Below, one piece after another: positions 24,470 to 36,086 of a DNA stretch of 64,000 nucleotides. The position numbers were made by a program, and so were the translations under genes. Source of the DNA: Gyromitra esculenta (Eukaryota; Ascomycota; Pezizomycetes; Pezizales; Discinaceae); contig JBCAML010000018.1 of NCBI GenBank assembly GCA_038503075.1, positions 1,466,501 through 1,530,500 on the forward strand, given 5' to 3'. How positions within the stretch are numbered: position 1 is the first letter of the stretch; each line of letters starts with the position of its first letter. The notes below the pieces were generated by a model. The model saw only the letters and a list, made by a program, of their open reading frames with translations, was not told the origin of the DNA and did not search any database.

Positions 24470-25752
24470 TGTATCCAGATGGTCTTCTAAATGAGCCGAA
24501 CCTAGTCCACAACTGAGTGAAGTGTTGAAATGGAATAGAGAGAAGCCTAAACCAGTACTTACGAGGCTCGAATTTAAAGCCACGGGGATCATTAGAATAT
24601 AAAGGGGCTGTTAAAATCCTATATTCCAACGAGAAGAGCGACCTTCGATGGAATTTAGATAAACTTAGGTCGCGTTCGTGTTCGCCGTATGGATACTTTG
24701 ATAGAAATGAACTGGTATCACATGTTTTCGAGAGTGAGAGCGAATTTTGGAATTGTTGGGCGGGCTGTAACGGAGATCAGAAGCTGGCTCTCTAAATAAA
24801 CTCTTCGCATGATCGTGAAAACATTCATATGAGATTCCTATGGGTATTCTGCGTGCGTCCGCTGGTTTATTATTCGTTAGCACGGTACATTGACAATAAG
24901 TATCGCGATAAACCGTTTGTTCCGCTGAAGCTTCCCCCCACTTCGCATGATACCTATCCTCACATCCATCAGCCATAGCAGTAACTCGTGTATCACGCTG
25001 CGCTCATATTTCGTTGGACAATACCTACCGCCTCTCTCATGGAGCCGAATCTAAATAAATGCCATCAGAGAGTCGCTTAGATTAGAGAGATTTCAGAGAA
25101 GTTGGGGTTCACATACTTAGTACAGACACTGCTACCTACATTTGGGGCATAAATCGGAGTACGAGGATCTCGCTCCTCTCGATAAAATTGAAATCATCGG
25201 CGGTGATGATTTCATTCACTAATTACATGCATCTCATCTGCTACTTTGCCCTGAGAGCGGTATTTTAAAAACACGGAATCTCATTCGTAGAATTTATCAA
25301 TACCGTTTCCATCAGAGGGGCAGTCGTTACTATCAAATAGCAGAAGATTCACGTATTTTAGTTGAGCCAAAACTGAATGTGATGATGAAGCACCAGCGGA
25401 CCATCAAGAGGCAGGGATTTTGATGAGTCCTGCGGACGGCGTAATAGCGGGAGTTATCTTACCGGCAGAAAAAAGCGGTGATCGATAGAAATGTAGATTC
25501 TCCGCTGAAATTGATGCGTAGGAGAAATCGCTGTCTATGCCTGGATGGAATCAAAGGGATGTAGAGTGAAGGTAGAGTAGCGGTGCACCAGCCGTTTCCT
25601 GCGTAGGAAGGCTTGGGCAATTGGGGGAGAAGCTCCCACGAGTGCTCCAAGCGTATATATATGGGACTGCTGATGGGTTCCTGCCACAGTGATGGGGATA
25701 GCAGGGTCAGGGTAATATGCTTCTGATACGGAATTTCAAATCGTTCTTCCCT
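24470..25752. other. Intergenic, nothing recognised
   Basis: Short open frames only, no recognisable product, no clear repeats. Confidence 0.35.
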
Positions 25753-25919
25753 CTCTCCTCTATCATCACATCAATCATCCTCTGATTCTCTATAAATACT
25801 CCTCCATTCCTCTCTTCTCCTTCTCTCCTCCATCTCTCCTCCATCATCACATAAATCATCCACTGATTCTCTATAAACTCAGGTTCCTTCCTCTCTTCTC
25901 CTTCTCTCCTCCATCTCTC
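25753..25919. repeat. 81-bp pyrimidine-rich tandem duplication
   Basis: Two tandem units of about 81 bp (25753-25833, 25834-25914) share the blocks CATCACAT, TGATTCTCTATAAA and CTCTCTTCTCCTTCTCTCCT; a third unit starts at 25915 and breaks off. The sequence is almost purely C/T on the plus strand. It lies about 0.5 kb upstream of the first chromodomain gene. Confidence 0.7.
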
Positions 25920-26437
25920 ATTCATCGTCAATCGTCAATCAGCTACTAATTCTCCATGAATACAGAGTTTTAGATCGTTCCTCCGGCTCTCCTGGATTGC
26001 TGATAATTCACTGATTTATCCTAAATCTATCCATTCCATTTTCCCATCAACCTCCATTTCCATCAAACTTGATCTCTCATCGTTCTCTATCATTTGCTTC
26101 AAAAATACCTGTAAGCTATTCAAATCCACCCTTATTCTCCGTTTTATAGGTTTAGCAAGAATACTGACCATCGTCCGCTCTGAAGATAAGTGGTATTACC
26201 CTGTCGCACTCACCTCAACCTACAACCCCGCCACTCGCAACCAAACTTTTCCTCTCTGTAAGAACAACCGCCTCTACATTGTCTGCTGCTTATTTCATTA
26301 GAACCGCGATTCTATCTCCCCTAGTTCCATCCTTTTTCTCCTTTCCCTTAATCATCAACCACTTTACTGTTTCTTTCCGTCCTCTCGGAGGGAATCAAAC
26401 CATACTGATGCGTATTTGTCTCTCCTAACAGGTGGCC

Positions 26438-26890
26438 ATGTCATCCACTGAGAATCCTGCGGAGACCGCCAATGCGGCAGAAACTGCTGGTGCAGCAGAA
26501 ATCATCAATGCTGAAGGAATTGCCAATGCGGCGGAAATATCTCGCCTTGAAAAAGAGGTCGAAAAGATGCAGACCAAGATCGCGATCTTGCGCCTCGAAC
26601 ACACCATTAAGCATAAGCAGCGTAAGCTGAGGAAGCTGAGGAAGTTGCAGAAAATCCAGCTAGCCGCGGAGAAGCCGGCTAATGCTGGTGGAACCGCGGA
26701 TTATGGGGGGAAGCAGTACGAAATTGAGGTGATTGTGAGCAAGAGGAGTAGAGACGCTGGGGGGTATGAATACTTCATCAAATGGAAGGGCTGGGCGAAG
26801 GAATTTAACGAATGGGTCGTGGATACGGAGATGGGTCGCTGTGCGGCCGAGTTGATGGAAGAATTTGAGAATAATAATAAAGGAGAATAA
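26438..26890 (+). CDS. Small chromodomain protein (copy 1)
   Basis: A 150-residue single-exon protein, start chosen at the ATG at 26438. N-terminus: Ala/Glu-rich with NAAET/NAEGIANAAE-type imperfect repeats (residues 5-35), then a basic coiled-coil-like helix (about 36-80, LEKEVEKMQTKIAILRLE, then repeated RKLRKL). C-terminus: a chromodomain at about 93-148 (YEIEVIVSKRSRDAGGYEYFIKWKGW, then NEWV), keeping the aromatic positions Y, W and W expected in the methyl-lysine cage region. Chromodomains read histone methylation. In fungi, similar domains also end chromoviral integrases, but no integrase is present here. A second gene with the same plan lies 1 kb downstream. Confidence 0.7.
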   Translation: MSSTENPAETANAAETAGAAEIINAEGIANAAEISRLEKEVEKMQTKIAILRLEHTIKHKQRKLRKLRKLQKIQLAAEKPANAGGTADYGGKQYEIEVIVSKRSRDAGGYEYFIKWKGWAKEFNEWVVDTEMGRCAAELMEEFENNNKGE

Positions 26891-27865
26891 CAGGCTAAGT
26901 CTTGATTCCTAGGGCTGGAGGAGGAGAGCGGGAGTACGATATATTTTGTTGTTTGACTTTAAATCAAAAATTATAAACCATACATGAGTTCCTAAATATC
27001 TACAGCGAGTGACATGAATTTCTTCTACTATTGGCCCTTATTGTATTTTCATCGATGACTACGGGCTGGGCCTGCCTGCCTCCCTGTCTGCCTAGCATTT
27101 CCTCTCGAATAGGGAGCCTACTCGTCCGCCGTAGAAGGTGTACCGTCGATTTACTCTTCTGTTGCCAATCTCACGCTCACCCATAGAAAGCCCAGACATT
27201 CGGAAGGGTTGGAGTTAAGCATTCAATGGTGTTGGGGGAGGAAGTCGCTGTGGGATATGGTTGCTATGGGCATTGAAGAATATACTATGGAGTTCTTCAT
27301 CTGTCGACAGCAACCCTACGTATGAGCTGCTCTTCTGCATGATCTATCGTCAACGCACACTTCCTGCGAGCCGTATCACGTCTGTTAGCGGCAGCATGGC
27401 GTGCAGTCTCCTCCATTGAATGCTTCTTGAGGAAGCGTCGGCGAAAAAATGTCGAGCTTGGCGGGGCACATGGATGACTCCACCCCTCTAAGTTGGGATA
27501 TTTCATCCATCTATCATCACTTTCAGAATACACCATCCTCAAGAATACCATTCATTCATCCCCTTATTGCAAAGCCACGCAACACCGATTTTCTATTTTC
27601 ATCAATCCTAGAATATCCACCCTGTAAGTTGATGTTAATCCTCTGCCATTTCGCTACTTTATCTCATCTGCTAATCCGGCTTTGCGGCTCTAGATTCGAT
27701 CTTGTTCAAATTCCCCTCTCTGCGTGTGTTGTGAATCCATTTCTCAAAAGTATATTCATTTCAAAGGTTGGTCTTTCTCGCGGTGTTTCTCTCTTTGGTT
27801 TACTGCTATAGCTTCGCCACCACTTCATTCGCTAATATCCGTGCTCATCGATCAGGGTCGTTAGG
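26891..27865. other. Spacer between the two chromodomain genes
   Basis: No recognised product. 27480-27800 is C/T-rich and probably the promoter and leader of the second chromodomain gene. Confidence 0.35.
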
Positions 27866-28384
27866 ATGTCCAAGCCAACAAGAGAGGAGGTCATCGGCAA
27901 CAAGGTGACCGTTGAAGAAGCCATGCTGGCAATGAAAAAACAGATGGAGCAGTTGATGGACGACGAGCATAAGTCCGACTCAAAAAACGAGGAGGGCGAT
28001 GGTGTTCGTAAAGAACTTCATTGGGGGGTCTTCCTTCAAGCTTGATCTCTTCACCGCTATCTAGAAGAAGGCTACCAATGCCGCAGCAATTCAAGCCCAA
28101 GGGGTCCATCCCATGAGATCGGAGGACTTCATCGGAAGCGGGTGGAGAGCGGGGAAGAATATCTTGTGCAGTGGAAGGGGATGTCGGCAGAGAACAAATG
28201 GATCAGGCGCAGTGAGGTCCAAGAGATGATGGGGAAATTTATCGCCCGCTTTGAAGCAAGAGAGCAGGCTCGGAACAACTGCAGATTGCGCAGAGGCCTC
28301 GGCGCTCGAGGCCTTTCGATCGAATTGAAGTTTCACCGCAATCATTTTTCTAATGTTTTTTTCGTTTGTCATTCATGGGGTTGA
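27866..28384 (+). CDS. Small chromodomain protein (copy 2), two exons
   Basis: The ATG at 27866 opens an acidic/charged N-terminus (MSKPTREEVIGNKVTVEEA). A GT donor at 28002 and a TAG acceptor ending at 28064 (63-bp intron) join it in frame to exon 2, giving a 151-residue product. The chromodomain core in exon 2 is ESGEEYLVQWKGMSAEN then KWIRRSEV, with MMGKFIARFEAREQ as the closing helix, so the first beta strand is less clear than in copy 1. The last ~30 residues (LRRGLGARGLSIELKF...) are hydrophobic and may run into former 3' UTR. Same order of parts and almost the same length as copy 1, so the pair looks like a diverged tandem duplication. Confidence 0.55.
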
Positions 28385-28859
28385 GAGTTAAAAACTGGTC
28401 ATAAAATCATTAAAAATTTACAAACACGCTCCCTGTGACAACCTACGAAGAGATTCGTGCTCTCTCTTTGCTATTGAGCATTGGAGAATTTGACCAACAA
28501 TTTCCAATTACACCAGCCCGCGTAAGTTTAGCCTACATTATATCCTGCTTGTCTTACGGCCATCTCTGCAATAGTAGTCTCCTGACTGCAAAGCTAATCA
28601 AGGATTGGTGAGGTTCCGGCTTGACTTAAACTCAAACTGCACTAATTGCAGCTGCCGCTTGTAATTTTTAGTAGGCAACGAAAGATCTCCTCTGAGCGAA
28701 CTCAAGATCCGCCCGAGGCCGAGCCAAGATTCAACTTCCCTATAACCATCCACTCCAACGCAAAAGGCCACTAGTAGAATCCCCGTAATCCTATCCCATC
28801 CCGGTACCCACTTAACCAGAGGCAGTACAAAAAAAAAGAAAACAAAAAAAGAAATATTG

Positions 28860-28976
28860 AGTTCAGTACCTGGGATTCCCACATGGTCACCCACTGCAGT
28901 ACTAACCAGGCGATACGATGCTTGGATATGCCAGAGCGGACGGGATGGCTCATTCTCATCGTTCTATGACCGAACA
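28860..28976 (-). rRNA. 5S rRNA gene
   Basis: On the minus strand the sequence has the conserved 5S blocks in order: CATCCCGTCCGCTCTG, TAGTACTGCAGTGGGTGACCA, then GGGAATCCCAGGTACTG. The ends pair (5' GTTCGGT with 3' ACTGAAC, seven pairs including one G-U). A T-rich run just downstream on that strand (28818-28850 on plus, A-rich) can act as the RNA polymerase III terminator. A single dispersed copy away from other rRNA genes is usual for filamentous ascomycetes. The region between 28385 and 28860 holds nothing else I can name. Confidence 0.85.
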
Positions 28977-29326
28977 CATACACTGTTGCCTTTTAACCAC
29001 TTTATCCCGGGGTGTTGGTTGCGCAGCGGCGGGGGGGCTTCCCCAGTTTTTACTCTCGCTGCTGGTTTATTGCCAGTAGAATGGGGTGTGCGGTAGCGGA
29101 GATATCGGTAACTGGGATTCCTGATAACACTAGCGGGGTATGTGTCTCCTGATTTTTTTGTCCAGAGCTATATGAACTGCTATATAGGGTAGGCCTAGAG
29201 TCGGAGTATATTAAGGCATAGCGATTACTTATCTATTACAGCGGAGATAAACAGTTTCGCTGGATAAAAGATCTCGCAAGCACGATCGAGGCGAATACGG
29301 CGATTGATACGTGTGGTGATAATTAC

Positions 29327-29599
29327 TGTTGAAATAATGAATAGATTTGATATATTGATAGTCCAGTGAAGTAGAGAAGAGGAAACAGAATAGACGAACA
29401 GGAGAAGAGCTCCATATATATACTCCCTATGGAGTCATATATAAACAGGTTTATGGGGGCTCTTTGGGCGCCGAATAGATCGGCCCGAGCAACCCCCATT
29501 AGCAGTATAGACTATTGACCGAACGTCTTCGGTATCCCGAGTAGTGACGTACCAAATGAGACACTAGGAAGCCTATGGATATATACCATATATCCAACA
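29327..29599. mobile_element. Solo LTR or 5' LTR of a retrotransposon
   Basis: A 273-bp block begins TGTTGAAATA and ends TATCCAACA, giving the TG...CA ends with a five-base inverted repeat (TGTTG/CAACA). Flanks are ATTAC on the left and GTTAC on the right, a near-perfect five-base target duplication. It contains TATA-like sequences (29420-29450). Orientation and superfamily (Ty1/copia-like ends) are inferred. No polymerase follows, so it is probably a solo LTR. Confidence 0.5.
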
Positions 29600-30049
29600 G
29601 TTACGGTGCGATCTGATTGCTAGAAAATTAGAAATAAAGATGGAGCAGAGCGCAGAGGGAATCTGGAAAGTTGGCGAGTGAGAGGCTATGACTGAGTCTG
29701 AGAATGGATGAGGTTGTCCTGCTCTACCCAGCTAGGCCTAGCGCATATCTATCTACTGACGCGCCAAGCCATAGTATTAGAGGAAATGATCAATGATTTA
29801 TTTTGCATGAAATTTGGCCGGAGGCCAGACTTTCTTTTGTGTCGGCTCACCACACGCTGTGCAGGTATTGGATTATTCTTAATTTGTCCTATGAAGCAAA
29901 AGAGGATCGCGAAGAGATTATGCTTGAATTGATAACATGAGAAACTCGCTAGCTAACATACAAAAACACCTAATCGCCTAATAACCAAACAATAACCGCC
30001 CATACGCCCATACAGAATTGTTCCACATTCAACATGGTCCCAAGAATAC
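29600..30049. other. Intergenic, nothing firmly recognised
   Basis: Immediately right of the LTR; a short frame beginning MEQSAEGIWKVGE at about 29639 could be a gag remnant but is too short to support. Confidence 0.25.
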
Positions 30050-33000
30050 CTACGTATAAATACTCTCAGTCCACGCATTAACACTCAGCCCTTTCTCCGC
30101 CAACTCTTCATGCACCAAAAACTCCAACGGCATCCACACTAGATGCCCTTTGACTTGGCTCAGTCTATCTTTCACCTCCTTTGTACTCATCTCGTCCTTG
30201 CCGACGAATAAGTGCCCGCTTCTCACTTTATCTTTCTTGTCCCCTCGAGGCAAGAACTCGTCGTAGTCTTTCCACGTCTTGATGTTGTCGTCTGGATCGC
30301 AGTGGAATAGTTCCCTATATATCTTAGTATTCCGAGTTGCATTTCCGGTCCATGTCTCCCATAGTTTGTCGCTTAGCGGATCCCGCACGAGTAGATCTTC
30401 TTCAGACCCACCGTCATAGTGGTTCGGCGCACTCCCGTCTTCGCCGGATCTAGGCGGGAAGGCGTTAGGATCGTTAGACGCATCGAGGGTCTCAGGCGGG
30501 AGGAGCCCGAGGTGTTCGCGCCAAAGCTGGCGGCGGAGGGTAGCGGCGAAACGGGCAGCGGGGTAGGGTGTACCGTCCATCAAGGAGTCAATGTTTGTTG
30601 TATCTTCTACTACGATGGAGAGTTCAGAGTCGTGGGACCCGAGTTGGGAGCGGTCGTTGATGTTCGATGAGCCAATTATTGCGACTTTATCGTCTGCGAT
30701 AAGGACCTGCGTTTCGTTAGTTTCAGTTGTTGGGTCTGGATCTGAGGGTTGAAGTAGCACCTTTGCATGAACGTATAGTTCCTCATTCACGAAATTCTGT
30801 CGCTCGCTCTCCTCGTCGCCTTCCCATTCCTCATCGACCACATCCCGTTTCCCCATCATTGCATCTGCAGCAATACTATCATGCTCCTTCCCATCCCCGA
30901 TACTTTTCTTCCCTTTCGTATCTTCAAACTTCTCTTTCCGCTGCTGTAGCTCCCGCCCATACTCAGCACCTCCATCACTATCGATACTACTCTCACTACT
31001 CGTATCATCCCATCCTCTCCCGCCTGTTACTCCTGATTCACCCATTACTTCCGCAGCCTGCGCTCGTTGAATATCGCTATACTCCACCCCCGTCGCCTCC
31101 TCCATCTCCTCCAACTGTTTCGATTTATGCAGTCGATCATAACTCCGGAGATTGAAAAAGAAAATATGTTTCTTCGGATCAACCCCAGCGGCCTCAATCT
31201 GGCCCATGATCGAATGTTCTCCACGACAAATTGACTTATACTGATAATCAATGATCGCTCTAGTCCCTGTTGCCTCATTCGCACGGAGATCGCCAGGGAA
31301 ACCGGGGATCGCTGGAATCACAGCTATCACGCGGAATTTGCGGCCTTCTTTTGAGGCGCGGACGACGGCTTCGACTATGGCTTTACCAATCGTGTTGTGG
31401 ATTGGTGCTTGCTCTTCTCCGGTCGCAGTAACTGGGCTATATTAGCACTATTCCTGAGCGTGATTCTCGGGGGGGGGGGTAGTGAGAAAGGGGGGTGTAC
31501 TAAAGAACTGGTTCTCGATATAGACGTAGTGTTGCGCATTTCTAATAATCTCTTTATATGCATTCGCGATGCTATCCTCCTTGAGAATCCCATGACTCCA
31601 ATCACTAGCACTCCTTATAAGCTGCGCTTTACACGTTCCCTTCCCCTTATCCGTCGGATTCAACGACTCTCCGATCGGGTGCAGTGGATGCGTCACGAAT
31701 CCGCCTACTGGAAATTTAGACTTCACAACGCCGAGAAGATCGGCTTGGGAATAGGTTAGCTCAAGCCATGGGTATCGAGAATGCCGCTTGTATTTATCGC
31801 GCTTGATGAAGTTCCAGCGGCCGACGAAGTGTTCGGCGACATCGTAGACTGCGGGACCGATAAGGCCGAGCGATACATCGTGCCATGGCATTCGGCCGTA
31901 GTCTTTCTTGCTGAGTTGGTTCTCTTTCCTAGGGGTATGTTAGTGGAGTTTACGTTAGCGATGATGGGAGGAACGCACCAGTTCTCTACTTTCTGGAAAT
32001 CTAGTACTCGATTCTACCATGTTTGTTAGTATCTTTGTGGTTCTTGTCTCTGTGTAGGGGAGAGGGAGAATACATTATTAAAATCCTGCCCCGGCCACAC
32101 TTCGTTCGTTACCCCAGCAGGATGTACATCCGCCAGCGGATGCTGCTTCAAATCCCAGCGCCCAAAACATAGATCTAGCCCGCCCATAAACGCCATTTTA
32201 TGATCGATTACAATAAACTTTTCGTGATGCGCCTAAAAGGTTTCGTTAGTATGGGATATGCATTCGAGGCGGAACCTTCCAGTACATACCCAGTAGAATG
32301 TCATGTCTGCAGCGTGCTCGAACGGTGTGTGATCAGGATGTCGCATGACCACGATGTTGCCGTGGCCCTTAGCGCCCTTTGGACATAATTCTTCTAAGGC
32401 GGATTTGGTATGTGCGCTGTTGCATGTCAACGCTGCGGAGACCTTTATTGGATTTATTGTTAGAAGGTGGTTTTGACGCGTGTTGGGGGAGGGGAAGTGG
32501 GTTACCTCTTTGTAGACAATAACGTATATCTTGACGCCCTCTTCGGCACGTCGTTTCAAGATTCTGTCGAGACGCCATTCTTTATTGAAGTGTGGTGGTC
32601 GTCGAAGGAACTATTGCAAGTCCCAAATTAGCTACCCAATACAGCTATTTCGGCTAGTGCAGAGGTAAGGAATCGTACAAGTTCAGGGGAAAGCCACCAG
32701 TCTGCGATGTAGATAACCTCTTTGGCATTTTCCAGCGCAATCGAAACCGCCTATGGAGTTATTTAGTATTTCTATGACACTGGGCGTTATTGCGCTGCAA
32801 AGAGCCAGAAACGTATCATACCCAGAAATAGTCCCTGCCGTCCACATACCACTTCACCTCGTTCCCTTCACGGATATCGGCAAAACTATTGTATCGATGC
32901 GACTCCCTGATCGTATCTCGTTTCTCATCGACGCGCTGTTCGTGGGGCTCGTCATGGCGATGGTTCCTGTTGAAGAGATTTCTGTATTTTCCAATGTGGT

Positions 33001-33133
33001 TCTTGAAGTGGGTCAGGCGCACTTTGAGCTCATGTAGTTTCCGGCTATGGAGGCGCTCATGGAGGTGGTGGTGCTCCAGCGAGGGATCGTGGACATGGTT
33101 GGGATGATCATCAACATAGGTAGAGGCAGACAT
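30050..33133 (-). CDS. Phospholipase D, two HKD motifs
   Basis: Hydrolyses phosphatidylcholine to phosphatidate and choline at membranes. The gene has several exons, starting at the ATG at 33133 and ending at 30050. First catalytic HKD at about 32200-32235: HHEKFIVID, followed by [11 protein letters not shown]. Second at about 30640-30775: VHAK, then [16 protein letters not shown] and HDSEL. In between lie YVYIENQFF, then after splicing ITATGEEQ, and [12 protein letters not shown], both PLD-typical. The intron at about 31440-31505 needs the acceptor CCCAG to keep frame. A ~130-residue acidic insert lies at about 30790-31110. The N-terminus is His-rich, without a recognisable PX or PH domain, so it is the shorter fungal type and not a Spo14-like protein. 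All catalytic residues are present. Confidence 0.88.
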
Positions 33134-34342
33134 TGCGCAGCGGTAATTAGGGACAGAATCTACGCAGGGGGGATGGGCGATGATGAGATGGAAGCAACGT
33201 TGGGGCGTACGCAGACTTTATTCAATTGCAGACTCTGGAGCAGAAGGGACGCGACAGCGCTGCAGCGAAAAGAGCTCGGCGCGGGCTGATGACATCACAA
33301 CTGACGTCGGTTGTCTCCCGCATAGCCAAGCTTTGCTCCCCTGCGATCTCTTTTCCTGGGGTTGTGCTGCCTCGCCTCAACAACAGGTTTCGGATCTGAC
33401 GATGCTTTGCAAGGTTCTGCCTGTCACCTCTTCGGATGCACACGAGAGTGCATTGGCAGCCATTGGTGTGTTTAAGAGCATGTGGCCAAACCACAACCAT
33501 GCCGGAAAGTGGACCGCTCCACGGCTCGACGCTTGGGTGCCGTCCTCTGCTGCAGGGTCGGAAGCTTAGTTGGGGCCGGGCTTTCCTCTAAATCAAAGAG
33601 GCTACATATATTCCACCATACTAGAGTAGACGGCAACTACATGTAACAACCGCTCTGCCTCAACGCGATGGCCCAGAACTCCATCTTCACGTGGGCTGGA
33701 TGTCCAGACCAGATCAGCGAAACTACGCCAGATAGAGATCGTGTGCATGCCGTGATCGCTGATCCGAACACCCGGGCTCGCTGCATAATTTCCGGATACG
33801 GCTAGACCTATCTGTACGCCAAGGTTCACGAAATATCACTCTTCGAATTTTCTTGGCACCAATACAGCAATGCTGCCCTTGGAGTGGGGGGAGCGGCGCT
33901 GGAAATGGCTGTAGGCTGTCTAGTTGCAGTGCTCTTTTTCTACAAGATCTCTTGGAGTATGAGCCATGACTGCTTGGTTGTCCGCAACCGTTCACTCAGG
34001 CTTGTGTTTCTCACTAATATCCGTCCCCCTCGAGTCCTTCTTGAAGATTCAACTGAGGGGTTCCCGTCTTGGGAAGCCCACTTCAACCATCGCTGAATGC
34101 CTTAACTTTCGAAGATTCATTTACATGGTCCTGCAAAAGCTTTTCAAGCTGAGAATAAAAATTCAAGGAACTTGATCTTAGATAACTGTAGATTCAACTT
34201 GAACTCCTAATACATTCAAGTCCAAACAGTTTAAACCATTTAAAAGAACAGTAAATCACCTTGATACAGCAGATTGCTTTCTCACGCCGGAGTTTTCTCT
34301 ATCGGAAGATTTTTCAAATTATATATCTAGACCCCGTTAGAA
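33134..34342. other. Intergenic, nothing recognised
   Basis: GC-richer at 33240-33570, the likely phospholipase promoter. Open frames here have no recognisable product. Confidence 0.35.
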
Positions 34343-34957
34343 ATGCCCCAAGATCCGCCACGAACATCTACCTCCGAAAAGGGGCTGATGACTAAGGTTG
34401 CTCCCATCACAGAAATTGAGAATACATCTGCTACTGCATTTCGTCGTAGACGTGCTCTTTGGGAACAAGAATCTCCTCAGATAGAATTGGCATTGCACCC
34501 CGGAAGAGGCTTAGGTGGGTTGAATACGACCCTGTCGCACGATGATCAAGGCCTTGCTACGTCAAGCCTGAGTAACGGACAACCAAAATATTACAATCCT
34601 ATCGTCAAAGAATGGAGGTCATTCCCAATAACGATCATAAGCGGCAGCGATTTAACAGACGAGGGACTAAATGAAGTGGGAGATTGGGCTTTGGGTGAGG
34701 CAAGAGGTGGTTCTGAACAAAAGGGACTACGTAAGTGCCATAAACTCAAAAGGGTGACCAAAAGAGTTCTGAGTATGTTCGGAGAGCGGTCGAAAAACGA
34801 TGAAGGTGATCAAGATTCAGTTAATCACCGTAAACCTGTGCGAAGCCATACAGTTAGTTTTATTACACCTAGGTTTCTGCCGGGACGCTCAATTAGAGTT
34901 TCGCTCTCCTGTCATGGGGGAACTGGGACCCCGGCAAGCTATCGAGAAAGGTTGTGA
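34343..34957 (+). CDS. Hypothetical 204-residue protein
   Basis: A single-exon frame from the ATG at 34343. No family recognised. Features: an N-terminal polar part, an Arg cluster (FRRRRALWEQ, about 33-42), a central Q-P-KYYNPIVKEWRSFP segment at about 80-97, then a basic stretch (KCHKLKRVTKRVL, about 132-145) and an Arg-rich C-terminus. The central and basic segments resemble, in order and spacing, those of the minus-strand gene at 40657-41298. No membrane segments. Confidence 0.45.
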   Translation: MPQDPPRTSTSEKGLMTKVAPITEIENTSATAFRRRRALWEQESPQIELALHPGRGLGGLNTTLSHDDQGLATSSLSNGQPKYYNPIVKEWRSFPITIISGSDLTDEGLNEVGDWALGEARGGSEQKGLRKCHKLKRVTKRVLSMFGERSKNDEGDQDSVNHRKPVRSHTVSFITPRFLPGRSIRVSLSCHGGTGTPASYRERL

Positions 34958-36086
34958 GTTGGTAGTGTTTGGCTGCTTACCGGCCGGAGAAGAATTCGTA
35001 GGAACTTACAATTTTTATTTATTTGATACTGGTTTAGTGTTTGTTTGAAACAGGATCGGCTGATGCGGCTATCTGAACTCCAATGTAGCATATCTGCAAA
35101 ATCGAGAGAATTTCCTCTCACTTTGATGGAAGTCAGCTCTCCTAATTCCTTCCGAAGGATTCAGCCTGGAGAGAATTCGCTGTTGGGTTGATGACAGAAA
35201 AGGCGAAGAGAGAATCAAACCACCTTTAGTTCACTCACGAGGACGGTATAGACTAGCGTGTGTTAGTGAAACGCTAGTGGGTACTATAGAACGGTAACGG
35301 CCATATATCTGCACCTAGTGGTCTTCGAATGAGCAGAATTTCAGCAGTGTCTGTTCCCGAGGGATAAACAGAAAGATAATTAAATCGGGGCGGTTGTGGT
35401 ACTCTCCTATCTTCGCGCCTAGTTCTAGAGCGTGCATCGAGTGACAATTCATGAGGATATCCGCCTGGAGATGGCACCATGTGTACGTAGTCTCACTCAG
35501 TCTGCTCAACTAAAACTCTGTTTATTTGGAAAGTCATGTCTAAGCCAAGCCCGCACCCAAGAGCCGAGTTTGGTTGTCGCACACACACGTAATTCTTAGA
35601 CCGTTGATAGACATACACATGTTGCTCAATGGAACCCGTGGGGTGGTTTCTCCGGTTTCTACTTTTCCATAGTTTTCCTTATCGAAATCAAAAAGTTTTA
35701 ATTCTTAGACTTGGGCCGCTGAACGCCCTAGGTGGATCTGTACCCTGCACAAACTTTCAAGACTTTCCGCTTTCCTGATACAACCCCTTGGATACTTGTA
35801 GCCTAATACACTTGTATGTATTTTGGTGTGGAACCTCATCTATTTTAATTCCTACCGATCTTACTTTTACAGTCGTACTAGAATGTAAATAGAAATTGGA
35901 AAATGCTAAAACCAGCTGAACAGGCAGCATGGCCTCGGGCGGTATCTATTTTTACCTCTATGATTTCTCCAAGAAAAAAAAAGGGCCGATATGGAATAAT
36001 AATTCCAAGCTCAATATCAGGATATCCAACAAAAAATTAGCCTTCAAGTAACAACAAAATTACCCCTACCCGGATATTTAAACATC
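34958..36086. other. Intergenic, nothing recognised
   Basis: AT-rich; poly-A runs near 35975 and 36030; no supported gene. Confidence 0.35.

Noticed and set aside
31440..31510. Apparent frameshift in the phospholipase D gene next to a run of eleven Gs
   Set aside because: Choosing the acceptor CCCAG (reading into TTACTG) restores ENQFF-ITATGEEQ in frame, and the G run lies inside the intron.
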